The notes: generated by a model from the sequence alone, not told the origin. Positions 1-12,219 are shown, counted from the stretch's first letter. The stretch is DNA of 64,000 nucleotides from Trichosphaerium sp. ATCC 40318 (GCA_038496445.1 JALMLS010000156.1:108797-172796); one strand, 5' to 3'. Made by a program: numbers and translations.

Positions 1-1778
1 AATACTATGAGTGTTATAAAACTGGATAGCTATGAGGTGTTAAAAGTGATAGATATGAATATTCTTCCAAATAACATTGCTGATGACTTCAAATGTCATG
101 ATCTCGTATCGACAGTACAAGGGATAGCGTTCGTAAGGTGAGTGGAGTATTTTTATGTTACATGTTTACTAAGCCGCTTAATACTAGCATGCTCGCAAAG
201 GATGATATTAACAGAGAAACTGGGTATATAGCTAGTTTTGATACAGTCACTTTTGAGCTCTTGGTAGGTGATTTCTTCTTTTTACAAAAAGTTCATTTAA
301 AAAAACTGCCTTTCGAGTTTTGGGCCTCTCCAGTAGGCTCCTACGCTAAACCATTAGTGAGAGAATACTCTGCTTTAACTACAAATTAATTAAAAGTTTA
401 CTATGCACAAACTAACACGTGGATAATAGAGAGTTGTCGAGACTTGCGGTGATCCTCACGTATTTCATAATCAACAAGGTAACACTCTATCACAAGATCT
501 ATGGTCCCCTTGTCAAGTACCTGGAAGAATAACTCGTTTTGATCTTGATTTGAACGAAATCGGCTCGTGGGAATACCCTGGAGTACATGGTAAGTGCGAT
601 GAAGTGTAATAGAAAGAAACTTAACTTCCTTAAAGGAATTTTCGGAGACCCTAAAAACGAGTTCCTTGCTGTCGGTTCAATTACTAATGACGGCGTGGAT
701 GCTGCTAGAACATTACCTGTAGATGATCCAGGGAATTTTATGAGCATCAACACACAAGTTCCAAGGCCACACAACTTTGCGTACAGCCAAGACGGGTCAA
801 AGATATTCATCACATACAGCGGTGCTAGAACTCAAGTAAGCTCTCACTCAGCTTGATCTTGTTGGCTTTTATTTATCTGTTTGTTGTAGGTTGAGATTGT
901 AGATATTGATGTAGCTACTGGAGGACCAGCAGGAACTTCAAGAGTTGTAGAAACTGGGGAGAATCCATTCGGAATCATGTTGATTCCAAAAGTTGTGGCT
1001 CCTACAAATCCTAGCTTCGATGTCACTGGGTTGACTCTAATAGATAGTACTGATGGTTCAGTTGTAGCCGTATTAGATCTTAGCCAGCCTTATACCGAGA
1101 TTGAATTCGCACCAAACTTGGCGTACAGGTTGGAAGCAACAACTCAAAATAACGATGTGGAGATTTTTATGTTGGTACTCACAGAACGCTCAGCGTACGG
1201 CCATAAGCGACTTTCAGAAATAAACGCATTGACTTTACTCTAGAGGATTTAATGTAGATGACTCTGCACCTTATGAGTCTTTCGTTTTTGAACCTCTTGA
1301 AGGAGAAGTAAGTGTTGAACTTAAGTCTTAAGCCTTACAACTTTTTTAGGTTTACATTGAAATCATCCCGAGATCACGTGCTAGTGGAGATCTAGGAGAA
1401 AAAATACTTCATAAACTTCTAGTACAACAACCAGAAGATGATTTCCTATGTTTATCACCACATATTGAAGAAGATGGTTCTTGCAAGTATGTGACGAACA
1501 ATTTCGTAACAAACTTTGTAACTCATTTCTTTTTTGTAGCTGTGTGACCTTTTCGTGTGAGTATACAAGCCATGGTGTTATCAACTGTGATACATCGGCA
1601 TGGTACTGTGCTTTCTTTCATAGTAGACCAGAAAGCGTTCATGTTAGTTATCGTGGAAGTATGTGCACTTGTATGCTTTAAACCAATAAACAACCTTTTT
1701 TTTTGCAATTCTGTCAGTCCCACAAACATGAGACTCTGTTTACAAACTAATATTAAGTGTCCAAAATTGGTCTCTTAA
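1..1778 (+). CDS. Secreted beta-propeller-like, Cys-rich protein (5' end outside window)
   Basis: Exons can be joined from the first bases onward in one consistent frame. The first (to 136) reads KLDSYEVLKVIDM; the next begins about 186 (IASFDTVTFELL), then CGDPHVFHNQQGN, then PHNFAYSQDGSKIFITYSG and VEIVDIDVATGGPAG. The repeated pattern of short beta strands with DGS/ID-type turns resembles YVTN/lactonase-type propeller blades; that is inference from pattern. The last exons turn cysteine-rich (DDFLCLSPHIEEDGSC, then CVTFSCEYTS). Introns are about 45-70 nt, for example 837-889. The last junction, near 1662-1720, does not resolve cleanly: the likely C-terminus ends at 1778, but an earlier stop is possible with a strict GT-AG join. 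The true start lies upstream of the window. No family is firmly recognised. Confidence 0.62.
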
Positions 1779-2902
1779 ACAACTTGCCAGACCAAAAAGG
1801 CCGCTTCAATTACTTGGATAACACTTGTGGTGTTGTTGTAGGTAAGTTCATAGGCCAAATCATAGATACTAAATACCAACTGTTGACTTTTTGTTCGAGA
1901 TGTACAAAATAACGCTTGCACTTAGGTTACTTGTTGTTAGGTGAAAACAAGTATCATTGACAGTGATGGAGAAATTTTGTTGAGTTTTAGCCTGCACTCT
2001 CATTAGGATACCATGATGTCTCTCAAGCAATAATTCTCGGGAAACATCGAGATTCACAACAGTTGTGTGGCGCAATTTTTGACCTAGTTCGACTAGGTTT
2101 TCGTCGTACTATTCTTTCGGAAAAGCGAAAAGCTCTGATGTTGGCAGACTCTACAAAAACATGAAAATACTGAGATAAGAACGAAGGCATGCTTCACGTA
2201 TTACTTTAAACAAATAATAAGCCATAATCACATTTCGACAAAAAACAAACTGTGCAACACGAAGATGCAGTTTTAAATCTCTAAATATGACAAAAAGTGC
2301 TCTACTGATTTCAATGTATTCTGTTAATACTCGAAACGTAGACTAAAAGATCGAGTAGCTGTCTTTGTGCTTATATTTGTACGAAAATTCATGAAATTCC
2401 GCAAAGTTCGGGTTTTTCGCGCGTGGCACTTTTTGTAGAAGATAAAAATGCCAACAACTGTACAAGTAATTCCGTTACACCCTATTGGACCTAATAAAGA
2501 TATAATAAGGCAACATGAACATATTCCAATCAAAAAACAGCCACGGAAAGCAAACAGAGTATCTAACACGAATAGCAATCATAGAGTGCGAGTAGTTGCC
2601 ACAACCCTATTTCGGAAGGTATGAAGTTAAAAGAGGTAGTCCCAACACATCAAACATTCAATCATTACGGAGGGCTAACTACTACAACTTCTAAAAAAAA
2701 TATGGAAAATAAATGGATAACACAACCATTTCTTCTTCCGCGCTTTTTACAGTTGTTTTTTTTTTTTTCAACTTCTTTATTTCACAATTTCTTTCAGTTG
2801 GTTTTTGTTAAACCAATTCATAAAGTATTTACATATTTTCTTGTTATAGAAGGTTGTACAACTAATCGACGAAAGTTTTTCAAAAAAACTTATTTTCAAA
2901 AT
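1779..2902. other. No clear gene; one membrane-like ORF
   Basis: There is no convincing multi-exon gene here. On the minus strand, 2324-2578 encodes a short ORF with two hydrophobic stretches (around GCFLIGICSCCLIISLL and TCTVVGIFIFY) followed by basic residues. It has no recognisable partner exons, so it could be a single-exon membrane micro-protein or chance. The rest is AT-rich with long T runs near 2760. Confidence 0.3.
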
Positions 2903-4759
2903 CTAAGCAAACGTTGTATCAATGCTCACAGCAACGTCCACTGATGCATCCCCTGTATCTAGTGTCTCTGGTTTAAACGAATCTTCATCACTTGTTTCAA
3001 CGCTAGATTCTTCATCTTCCTCTTCAATGGAGGCAACTACTTCTTCACCTTCTTCTGAAGAACCGTACATAAATTTTTTTGTTGTAGTTTCAAGCACTGT
3101 TGAGTCATGTACTTTTGTGCCGTCAATACCACTTATAATAACTGTTGATCTCATTGAATGCTTGCCATAGGCGTGTTTCCACTCTCTTAATACGCTTTCA
3201 TTAAGCCCGTATACTGTACAAAGAATTAGATATACAAACAATACTAGGCGAATAACACCAAAAAATGTTTCTTACTTATTGCGTTTAAGGTGCCCATGCC
3301 GGCTAGAGTAAAGTGATGAAACATTACCAAGAGGAAGAGTCGTGTTCTCGCAGGTTTAGGCTCTATTATGGTCCACACACGAAATAGTGAAGGACCAATA
3401 AAGACAACAACAAACATTACTGGATAGTAAACAAATTTTTGCAACTACAATGAAAAAGGTTAGAACGACTGCTTTTCCTATGCTTTGTCAAATACGTACA
3501 GCACGTTTTTTAATAGTATATTCTTTTCCTCCTTTCTCAATAGATAGTGATTTATAATACCTTGAAGTCAAAATATACCTAAAACGAGAATCAGTGCTAC
3601 GAAGTCTTTTTGGCTTGAAAATTGCTTATTTCAGAAAAATAATCAGTATTTTGTTGGGTTTGAGTTTCCTCTTCAAGGTACTTAAGAAGACCGTCGTTGT
3701 GTCATCATAATAGTACACAATGTTGTTTTTTAAAAGTCAAACAGAAAAAACCGGAAAAACAGCCCGATACGGACTTTTTACGTACATTACAATACATACT
3801 ATCCACATAATCCAAACTTGGATATAATAAAATATCATCCTGTAGTTACCACCAAGGTCTTCATTAACCCAACACCTTTAAAAAGAGAAGGTCAGAAATC
3901 ATGTGGACAACTTCATGTCAAAAAAAAAATTCAAACAATAAAAAATATTATACCATTGCCCAGCTGGTCCGTATAACGTAAAAAATATTGGAAACGCTGT
4001 GTCTATTAGCACTATAGTATATCCGATAATAATCAATATCGTTACTGCTTGTCTTGTAGCTGATTTGCCTCTAAAATCCAAAACTTGTCAGAACCAAATA
4101 TTTTCTCCGCTAATGTGAAAAAAATAATCAAAACGAAATTTACCTTGTAACGAGAATGTACAGTGCGATAGCGATGAAAGCGGGCCAAATTCCTCCTTGT
4201 ATACCACCACCTTGCACAAAAACGCCCTACGACGTAATTTAACAACTCGTATAACTCCGTAAAAATGTAATCAAAGCGTTTTTGAAAAGATTACGCAAAA
4301 AAAAAACAATTACGTTCACACTATTTGAGTATGTTTAAACAATTTCGTACTTGTACTACGCATCTAGTGGTACTCTCTTGTGTTCCGTTTTCAAATATTG
4401 GCAAACCAACGAGCTACAGGAGTAAAGTTAGATAGAACGGCTTGTCATTGTTTTGACGGCTTATTCGCGTTTAGACAGAAAGAGTTTTGTCTATTTCTTT
4501 CTGAACAACAGTTAAAACAACGTACCAACGCTAACGAGAATACTAGATTGCCTACGGCCATAACAGCAACTAACTTGCTTATTGCTGAGCGAAGTCTAGG
4601 GAAGAAAGTATAATTGCTTAGAATAAACAACTGGGACACTATCGACGCCAACGCCAATACGATAACCAATGAATCTACAATCGTGCTTTGAGTAGCTGAT
4701 AAACCCTCTCCATTATCTACAGGGTCAGTTGTGTTACTTGTCCCATTGTTTGACAACAT
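2903..4759 (-). CDS. cAMP receptor-like (class E, cAR family) seven-transmembrane GPCR
   Basis: Multi-exon gene. The start ATG (4757-4759) opens a short N-terminus rich in N-T/S glycosylation sites (NNGTSNTT), followed by TM1 and the cAR hallmark FFPRLRSAISKLVAV between TM1 and TM2. Later exons give CVVQ before TM3 (GGIWPAFIAIALYILVTR), TM4 (AVTILIIIGYTIVLIDTAF), then QWCWVNEDLGGNYRMIFYY leading into TM5. The WCW motif is typical of slime-mould cAMP receptors. Intracellular loop 3 is basic (IEKGGKEYTIKKRA). TM6-TM7 read YYPVMFVVVFIGPSLFRVW and LAGMGTLNAI, then VYGLNESVLREW. The C-terminal tail is acidic and Ser-rich (about 3000-3120), a likely kinase target. Known family role: sensing extracellular cyclic nucleotides or unknown ligands through heterotrimeric G proteins. 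The PDE at 59 kb may belong to the same pathway (inference). Confidence 0.9.
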
Positions 4760-6541
4760 AATGAACGCCTTTAAAGGTTCGCTTGCTACTCTACAAAAGC
4801 TTGTCCGCGAATTTTGTCTTAATCGGGAAGTATCGCATCATACTTCATATTGGTTGCAGCATCGGAGTAATTGGATTATTGTTACGCCTGTACAGCATCG
4901 TTTGCTACCCTCCAATATAAATAGCGAGGTTTCGCTGTTTTGTTGTATGATATCGAGTTTCCTTTTGCAGTACTAAAGCTCTGTAGTACTGCCTATTACA
5001 GTAGGCTGTACGAAAATGGTAGAAACGAGAGGTACGTTCTTGGTGGTTGAGCCAACTTCTCCCAACTCAAACCGGATTTTCTGACGACTGGGTCTGATCT
5101 AGTACTGCCGAAGAAGATAGTACTTTGAGCAGGGAAAACTGTATTTTCCCAGCTTGTGTTTACGTGTTTCAAGAAAATCCTGGAAGCGAGTAGACGCATA
5201 AAAACAATGATTAGAATACTCGGTCAAATAGTTGGTAGGTTTCTTTGCAACGGACTTTCAAACGGAGTTCGCTTTCCTTTTCAAGACGGTGCTCACTTAC
5301 AAGGAAAACAGCTGCTTCAAGCCGAATGACTGTGCCTTCATAACCCTCGACCACCAATATTCGTAAATAAAACAAGGCAGCATCGAAGACTGAGTAAACA
5401 ACAATAAGGTAGATAAATAAGTTTTATTTCAGTTTTGTTTTAGAGTCACAATATTATTGCTGTCTTCGTCTACTCGGTAGTTATTTGGTGTAGTCCATGT
5501 GTCTCGAGCGATATCTATAAACGGTATAAGCGTCTATCATAAGAAATTTTCTAAAGTATTAAAAACTAATTTAATTACTGTCCTCAGTGCGGAACTCATA
5601 CATCAGTAAATCAAAGCTTAGAGAATTTAACTCATCACAGGACGGGTTTTTTTGAAATAATTTTTTGGTGAAATCAAGCGAAGAGATAACACGTACCGAA
5701 GTGTTAAATGTGTGGCAAGTGCGTCTACGCGCGCGATTTGTACTTGATTCTCAGGTATTCAGTATTATCACTGATGAACCTTAACGCGATGTGAGTAAAG
5801 GGAACAGACTGTCAAAATTTTGTTGATTTTTGTTTGAAAATGTAGCGCAAGTAAGTAATAGATCAAGCCCCTCTAATAGAGCAAGAACGTCGCACAAGTG
5901 CCGTTGATTTAGCCTCGTTTAAGTTTGTATTTAAAAAAACGGAAGAGATGATAGAGTCAACTAATACCGCACGATGCAAAGGCATTGAAAGCAAAATGAA
6001 GGAAAAAGTCGAGATAAAAACAAAAAAAATCGTACCATAAGTTCGCTTTTGAGCGTAGAGTGTGAAGGAGTGCTTCTTCGTGCAGTTTGTATCAGTTTAA
6101 CTATGTTCGATGAGTTTTTGTAGAGAGAAAAAAGCAAGATGCGAAAGTTTTTGCTCTTTTTTGAGCCTCAGAGTGTAACGGTTATATCTTCCCGCGGTAG
6201 CCACCCTATGTGGGTGGGTTCAATCATCCAGGGTGCTACCACTCGTATCGCAATTTGACATCATCGATAGGAAGCGTAGATGGTTTTATTGAAGGAAAAG
6301 AGTCGCACCTCATCGTTTAGATGGTTTAAAGTAGTAGTAAGCTAGCTTCCTGGTTTTTTAACAAGTATCATTTGTGCTGTGTTGTATAGCTGTAATGCTT
6401 GGCAATTATGATTTTCAAAGCGAGTCTTTCAGGCGAGAAAAAAAAGTACCGAAAACTTGGGTATTTTATTTACGTGTCAAAAGAATGTCAGCTATTTACA
6501 TACTACACCAAGTGTAGCTCTACTAAATGCGCGAGCGATTT
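4760..6541. other. Unresolved interval with coding-like segments and a hairpin
   Basis: No gene is recognised. Two segments look coding. On the minus strand, about 5755 down to 5481, exons joined through a GTACGT donor give IARVDALATHLTLR, FDLLMYEFRTED and a C-terminus ending RYRSRHMDYTK. On the plus strand, 5856-6049 has an open, helix-like frame (LIEQERRTSAVDLASF to MKEKVEIKTKKIVP). They lie on opposite strands, and I could not extend either into a full gene. A third weak candidate is around 5190-5330 on plus. A long hairpin at 6196-6240 is listed separately. Confidence 0.3.
6196..6240 (+). ncRNA. Strong GC-rich hairpin, possible structured RNA
   Basis: GGTAGCCACCCT (6196-6207) pairs with AGGGTGCTACC (6230-6240), 11 base pairs with one bulged C, around a 22-nt loop that itself contains GGGTGGGTT. 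It is by far the most GC-rich local structure in an AT-rich gap. The loop's GGGTTCAATC looks like a tRNA B box, but no cloverleaf can be built. It could be a small RNA gene, a UTR element or chance. Confidence 0.35.
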
Positions 6542-7705
6542 TTAAACGATTTCTGTAGGTTGTGTTTCTTTAAAGGCTTGTTCTGCCGTGGCAGCAGCAC
6601 CTCGACTTAGAATAGATCCAAAAGCGCTTCCTACAATGGAACCTAATACAATGTCAGAAGACGGCAGTCAAAGTGAGGATTTAGGCGAGAAAACTAAATG
6701 GCCCAATGAGTTTATTTCCTATTATTTTACCTGCGTCGCCTGGAGCCTACAGGTGGATTAGAAAACAGTTTGAAAGCGCTTTGAGTTAGACACTTTTTGG
6801 TGAAAATTTTATTGAATAAGAAATAAAAGCGAGATACGTACCGCGTCTAGTGTGTCAGGGAACCACATAGCAAGTAAAACATGCAATATACCTGCACACA
6901 TAGCTAAGATGCCACAAATCTTGCCTACGAGGCCAATACCAATCGCCAAAGCACCGAAACTATTTTCATATCAACTTTTTCAAACAAGCACATGTCAAAA
7001 TCTTTTCTCAATAATAGAGGCATTCATAGCGTGCCAGAGTATTTTTCATGGCTTTATCTCTGATAAGAATGTACGTACAATACCAAGTATAAACCTCTAC
7101 CGTGATACGTGTGTAAGAAAGGGAACCATTCAAGTGCCATACGGTGCCATACAGGGATTGGTACTATCGCTACGAAGAGCCCGACACCAGAACCGCTTTA
7201 AAATCTGAGTGAGATTTAAATTAGCGTATTGGTATGCGTACGCGACGTATAAGCACACTATAAAATAAACAATATCAAGCGTCAGTTTAAACAAGCCGAA
7301 AAATCCAACGAATACCAAGCCTAGTATGAAGTTAGCGTGGTTTGCGTGGCGCCGGTGATAGAAAATGCGTTGTTTGCCGGTTGGTGATAAAATCGTTCTT
7401 CATGCGTCTATAAGCGCCTCACGTACCTAAACTACACAAAGAGGACAGAATGAGTAATAAGCCTGTTCTGTTTTTATTTGCAACGTATTTTCTTACTGTT
7501 CCCTTCACGAAACCATCTAATTGTAATATCAGAGCGTGGAAAGTTGGATTGGCACATTACAAGATTGTAAAAGAAAATGTACTTTGTTTTATTTGTTAGG
7601 CGTACCATTAACAGTTGGTGCGTGCGTAACAGGCTCCATTGGCTGTATTTCTTCATTTTCATCAAAGTAATCAACTCTGGTAACAAGAGGTTTGGCGTCC
7701 GTCAT
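6542..7705 (-). CDS. COPI-associated / TVP15-like four-helix Golgi membrane protein
   Basis: Start ATG at 7703-7705 (MTDAKPLVTRVDYFDENEE), an acidic cytosolic N-terminus, then a long intron of about 260 nt joining in phase at 7320. Hydrophobic segments follow: GLVFVGFFGLFKLTLDIVYF, GSGVGLFVAIVPIPVW, a loop with FPFLHTYHGRGLYLVFFGA, and GKICGILAMCAGILHVLLAM. The GRGLYLVFFG motif after a helix resembles the COPI_assoc/TVP15 family of small Golgi and ER vesicle proteins (family inference). The tail is reached through a 16-nt micro-exon (APGDA) and ends SILSRGAAATAEQAFKETQ. All exon phases agree. It is divergently transcribed from the Arb2-like gene, with a 108-bp gap. It could instead be another small tetraspan family. 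Confidence 0.55.
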
Positions 7706-7813
7706 CGAAGGCTGTATGATTGATTGCGAGTGGGGTATTGGAAACGCTTAAGCGTTGAAAAGACAGGAACGATGCTTCTGTGAAAGACAAGCTTAGTTAA
7801 ACCTTCTGCGTTG
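7706..7813. promoter_or_regulatory. Short bidirectional promoter
   Basis: Only 108 bp separate the start codons of two divergent genes (7705 minus, 7814 plus), so both must initiate within this interval. It holds a palindrome AAACGCTTAAGCGTT near 7743-7757. No TATA box is evident. Confidence 0.5.
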
Positions 7814-9073
7814 ATGACATCCAGCGAAGCTGAGTTACTATCGCTGGGATACGCTTTTAATGACGCTGGAGAGCTACGGCATCGACGTACTAATGAGGAA
7901 TTTACCAAAGGGACTAAACAACAGTACAATCAAATAATATGTTAGTAGAGGTGTATTAGAACCCTTCTAAAATAAAACTAGCTCTAATATCGGCTCACAT
8001 ACAAGAAGTAATGATACAATCGTATAACCTGCATCCAATACCTACAGTGAAAACACCAGGTACATCAGAAGCATCTAGCAATGAAAATAACGGTTTTTAC
8101 CAATTCAGAAGTATCCTTTCGTAAAGGCTACTCTACTACTTCTCTTGAGCCTTATTATATCAGCAAAAGCCTGTCAACGAGTGTAGAAGACATTGACACA
8201 ACATCTATGACTTTATTGGTTATTTTTAGAGGAGCTGGTCATGGGTTGCGAAGTAACTAGTTTGAATTTGTCTCATTGACTCCTAGAGCTGGTATTTTCT
8301 CTGTGTATGACGCGGTCAATGGTGGTTTGAATAAAGGTTCGATGCTACCACATATACAGAGAGCACACGCAGAGAAATACGAGATGCTTGTGTTGAATCC
8401 TAATTTAGACCATTATAAGAATGATGCTAGGAACACGTGATTAAATAACTACAATGTTTTTAATTGTAACCAAAATTAGAGTTTATTTAACGCACGCACG
8501 TGACCTTTGGGAGAAGCACGTTGCACAATTTAAAGGCAAGGTTATAATCTTGGCGTTCAGGTATAATGGCATTGTAACGTTGTTTGTGTTATTTATTTTT
8601 ATCTAGTTATGGAGGAGTAATAGTATTGAATTTACTTAGAGACATTGGTAAGTAAATAGCGTATACCCATGCTAAGCGTTGTTTCGAGGTACCTCATTTA
8701 TGGAGAACGTTACTCATATAGCATGCGTTGACACTGTACAAGATATTAATAAGCATCTTGGTGTAAGTAGGTTTGTTGCCTCACTGTTATTTTACTTTCT
8801 TCAGGACAATCAAGTGCACAGACAATTATTTGCAGCAAATGCAGTTTTATATAAATCAGGGGATCAACCATTAGGAAGTCTGATAGCAACAGAACATGAC
8901 GTATATGGGTGCAGGGTATATTCAGTACGTCTGACATAAGTACATATGTATTTTTTACAATTGTTCAGGCCGGGACTACACAACATTCTCTAACTCCTGT
9001 CACTACGAAAGAACTTGTTTTTGACTACTTCAAATCGAATCGTACATTGATTTCAATGTGTGTACTCTTATAG
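7814..9073 (+). CDS. Arb2/FAM172-like alpha/beta-hydrolase-fold protein
   Basis: The N-terminus MTSSEAELLSLGYAFNDAG, then ELRHRRTNEEF and YNQII, matches the start of the FAM172A/Arb2 family (LGYxFNxxGxLRH...YNQ). Phase-consistent exons then give LLVIFRGAGHGAGIFS, NGGLNKGSMLPHIQRAHAE, YEMLVLNPNLDHYKND, DLWEKHVAQFKGKVIILAF-SYGGVI (the nucleophile-elbow region) and VLYKSGDQPLGSL. The C-terminus is AGTTQHSLTPVTTKELVFDY. Relatives act in heterochromatin and histone-deacetylase recruitment (S. pombe Arb2, Hda1-type Arb2 domains) or Argonaute binding (FAM172A). The elbow here reads SYGG in place of the SAGG often seen. About seven short introns. It converges on the HAD gene, with 73 bp between stops. 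Confidence 0.85.
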
Positions 9074-9146
9074 AGTAATGGCAAAACGAATAAACTGTAA
9101 CAGTTTTTGTATTGATGTCAAGAAAAAGAAATTTTGCTGTTGTATT

Positions 9147-10224
9147 TTACTTTGTAAGTAGCTCAATTACAGCTTTAACATCAGACAGATCTTCCATTAT
9201 GGCATCTGGATTCTGTTTTTTAAGCTCTTCCATCTTTCCGGAACCAGTACCTACTGCTAATACCTACAACATAATATTAGTCTATTAAAAAAATTGAATG
9301 AACGGTAATCAATCACCTTAATTCCATTCTTCTTTGCACATTCGATGTCCCTATAGTAGCATTGATAAACAGGAACATATGTACATATTCGCTGGTATAA
9401 CAAGTACCTTAGAGTATCTCCAATGATCCAAACATTACTTCTATCAAAAGTACATGAAAAACTTTTTTCAGTACGTTCTATAGCTATTCTTGGAAGATCA
9501 TTTCTATCACCACTGTCACTACCGTAACCTCAATTAATGTCAATACAGAGATTTCGGAATAAGACCTTGCTGTTTGAGTTCAACCCACCTCCTGTTTTAA
9601 ACAATGACAAATCAAATCCTCCTGCTTCAAGCTTCAACTTTCCAGTTGATTCCAAGTTCCCAGTTACAAGACCCTGTAATGTATAAGAGACGTCTACATT
9701 GCTTGATCTTTAGTATGGCATGCCTGGATTACATCTGGACGCTTGTCCATCTCTGCTAGGATCTCTTTTGTTCCTGAACACAAAAACAATCAACTTCTTA
9801 TTTTTTTGATATGAAAAAAGTTGTTTGATTTTTTACTTCGTTTGAACTTGGTACCTGGCATTATCGTTATGCGGGATGTCTTTAACTCTTCCCGGGTGTA
9901 CTCTGGAAATACTTTCCAAACCTGTGGAAGCAGTTTTGCAATGACATTTTCTTCAAAACCGTATTTTTTAACAATCTCTCTTGAAATAATCGGATCTACG
10001 CTTGTTTTAACGAATTGGAGTGATTTCAACGACGTCACCTGTTTTTCCGCCCATTTTTACTCCGTCGCTTGTCATTGTAACCTTAAATACCTTAGCAAGC
10101 GATTTCGCAAGCGCTCTACCGCCTACAATCATCAAACAAAGTTCAATCAACGGAAAAACAAACCAGCTCCACCAGAGAGCATCAAAGTTCCGTCAATATC
10201 CCAAAGCAATAGTTTTCTTGCCAT
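9147..10224 (-). CDS. HAD-superfamily phosphatase (phosphoglycolate-phosphatase-like)
   Basis: The start MARKLLLWDIDGT carries HAD motif I (DxDGT, both Asp present). The cap region follows (AGGRALAKSLAKVF, GKTDPIISREIVKKYG). Motif II lies in GLVTGNLESTGKLKLEAGGF, and the expected YGSDSGDRNDLPRIAIER and motif IV IGDTLRDIECAKKNGIKVL follow. The end is LSDVKAVIELL. TGNLE plus GSDxxxR is typical of small-molecule phosphatases of the PGP/Gph type. The substrate cannot be set from sequence. Several introns of about 50-80 nt; all phases agree. It follows the propeller gene on the same strand with about 200 bp between, so it is separately transcribed. Confidence 0.9.
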
Positions 10225-10428
10225 TTGTGTCATTGTTACAAATCCTCGCTTGGAGAAATAAATGTCATAAACTTAAGTTGGACTTGCCACTAAACCACTA
10301 AAACGATCGTTCTTCGCCTAATACAGCTCATAGAAAGGTACAAGCTTACTTTAAAGAAATTCAAAAATAAACAATGTTATGCATGAGTTGTTTATTCTAA
10401 GTTAAAGCAGACGTTTTGTGAACTTATT

Positions 10429-11990
10429 TTACAAATGAGCTATAAACGCAACAATACTTATTAGCAAGAACGAGAGAGTCACTTGAATTCCCGCAGAGTT
10501 CGGACTGTCTGATGGCGGATTATCAGGTGTTGGGGGTAAGGTAGTTGAATCAGTGGGTGCATCAGTGGCAGGTGCTATAGTGGATGGTTCTGAGAATGTA
10601 ACTTTCTCAATTTCATACAGTTCTTGTGTTACAGAGAACAAATAAGCATTCAAGACATAAATGTCGTTCATTCGTGTTGCACATGTTGTAAGCCCACCCT
10701 CTAAAACGTATGTTAGCAATGTAGTTAACCTTAGCGTGACGTACGGACAGTAGAGTTGAATACGCCTGTAACTGAGATTGTTTGAAAATCGTCACTTGTT
10801 TCCAACCGGTAAACAAAGTTGCTAGTTCCTACAGCAGCAATACCGCCTAGTAAATATTTTAGAATAGTTGCAATTATATTAAAAATGGTCTTGAGTATGC
10901 TTCTATTTATTACCTGAAGCAGGATCATCACACAAGCCGTCGAAACCGGCAGGAGCATCCCCAATAAATTGAACGTTTGTGATATCAGATGTGTTAGTTA
11001 AGGAAACTCTATATAGTTCACCGGCAGGACGGAATAATGCGACCAACAAAACATCCCCAATAATGTGTATTCCATTAGGACCGATGTTTAATAAATTTGG
11101 ACTACCTAAATGAATGTCACGTGTTTGAAAAAACAAAGGATTTCTTTGCTTTACCTGCCCACTCAGGCCTGAAAATCGTAGTTACTTCTTTCGTTCCAGC
11201 TTCAATTTTCCATATCTTAGAACCAAGGGAATCTGTTGCATAAATATCACCAGTAGATTCATGCACAACTGTATATCCGTTTAGAAAATGAGGTGCGAGT
11301 TTGTTGTTAAACACAAAAAAACGTGCCCAAATCGTTGCAAAATGGATGCTCATCGCTGCCTGTTAAATTGACTAGTGCCACAAAATCTCCTGTATCTAAT
11401 TCCCATTCGGCTATCTTTACCATACATTAGTGCGAACCAATAATTTAAAGTGAATACACGTACATACGAAGAGCCTGCTACATTTGGAAAACCTTGAAGT
11501 ACGTCAAGGTACGAAACACAACCATATACTTTCTTTTCAAAATATTTAGCACAGTAGGTAGTGTTAGCACTTGGTGTACGTTGTTGCTTTCGCTTATGTC
11601 AAGACCAAGAATTGCAATCCCAGGAAAACCAGGAATAGGCCCATACTCTGTAGTTGTTCTATAAACACCAATTTTTGTTAATTTTCTACAATGTTCTGAC
11701 GAATTCACTATTTCGTACCCATCATCTTGTACCATGTATAAAGTGGAGTTGGTGAGCGACGATATCAAGAAGTTTGAAGAGCTCGACTATACGTGATTAG
11801 ATAAAAAAAAACGAAGACATGACGTTTTTTTAGTACCCAATCAATACCTTCAGGTGAAATGACTGTTCCCATTGCTGTAATCCTGGAAAAGTTTTAGTCT
11901 ACGTCTAGTGTAGTTTTATTCGTACACTTGTGTATGAGCTAAATATACCAAAGCAATAAAACAAGCCAGGAAGAGATGTTGAGTTGCCAT
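10429..11990 (-). CDS. Secreted SMP-30/NHL-like beta-propeller, probably GPI-anchored
   Basis: The start MATQHLFLACFIAL is a signal peptide; the next exon continues ITAMGTVISPEGIDW. Propeller-like stretches follow: GPIPGFPGIAILGLDIS, GYTVVHESTGDIYATDSLG-SKIWKIEAG, LLNIGPNGIHIIGDVLLVAL, FIGDAPAGFDGLCDD and LEGGLTTCATRMNDIYVLNA. This resembles SMP-30/gluconolactonase or strictosidine-synthase-like propellers (inference). The C-terminus has a Thr/Pro-rich stalk (PTDSTTLPPTPDNPPSDS) and then a terminal hydrophobic segment (VTLSFLLISIVAFIAHL) with no basic tail, the layout of a GPI-attachment signal. Introns are short. The role is unknown; an extracellular or cell-surface protein is likely. Confidence 0.65.
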
Positions 11991-12219
11991 CTTTGTTGGA
12001 TAATGCATGTCAAACTAATTCAAAAAAAAAAAGATGAAGAGGAATACTTTCCGAGGAAGGTTTTAAGAGTTTATAACGGTGAATGCTATTGTCAAAGAAC
12101 CTTATTGTCTTGATGATGAAAACCAACGTCAGCAAAACCTTACAGCGGATGAAATGGCGGACCGGGCAAACCTGTAGCATGCACTATTTGTAACGCTAAG
12201 AATTGTCCGAATCATTCAA
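11991..12219. other. Intergenic, nothing recognised
   Basis: Upstream flank of the secreted propeller gene, leading into the tandem repeat. No open frame of note. Confidence 0.5.

Noticed and set aside
4380-4613. Plus-strand ORF over the GPCR
   Set aside because: Antisense of a TM exon and intron; the minus-strand receptor explains the region.
6211-6240. tRNA-like B-box GGGTTCAATC
   Set aside because: No acceptor, D or anticodon arm can be built around it; the dominant structure is the simple hairpin.
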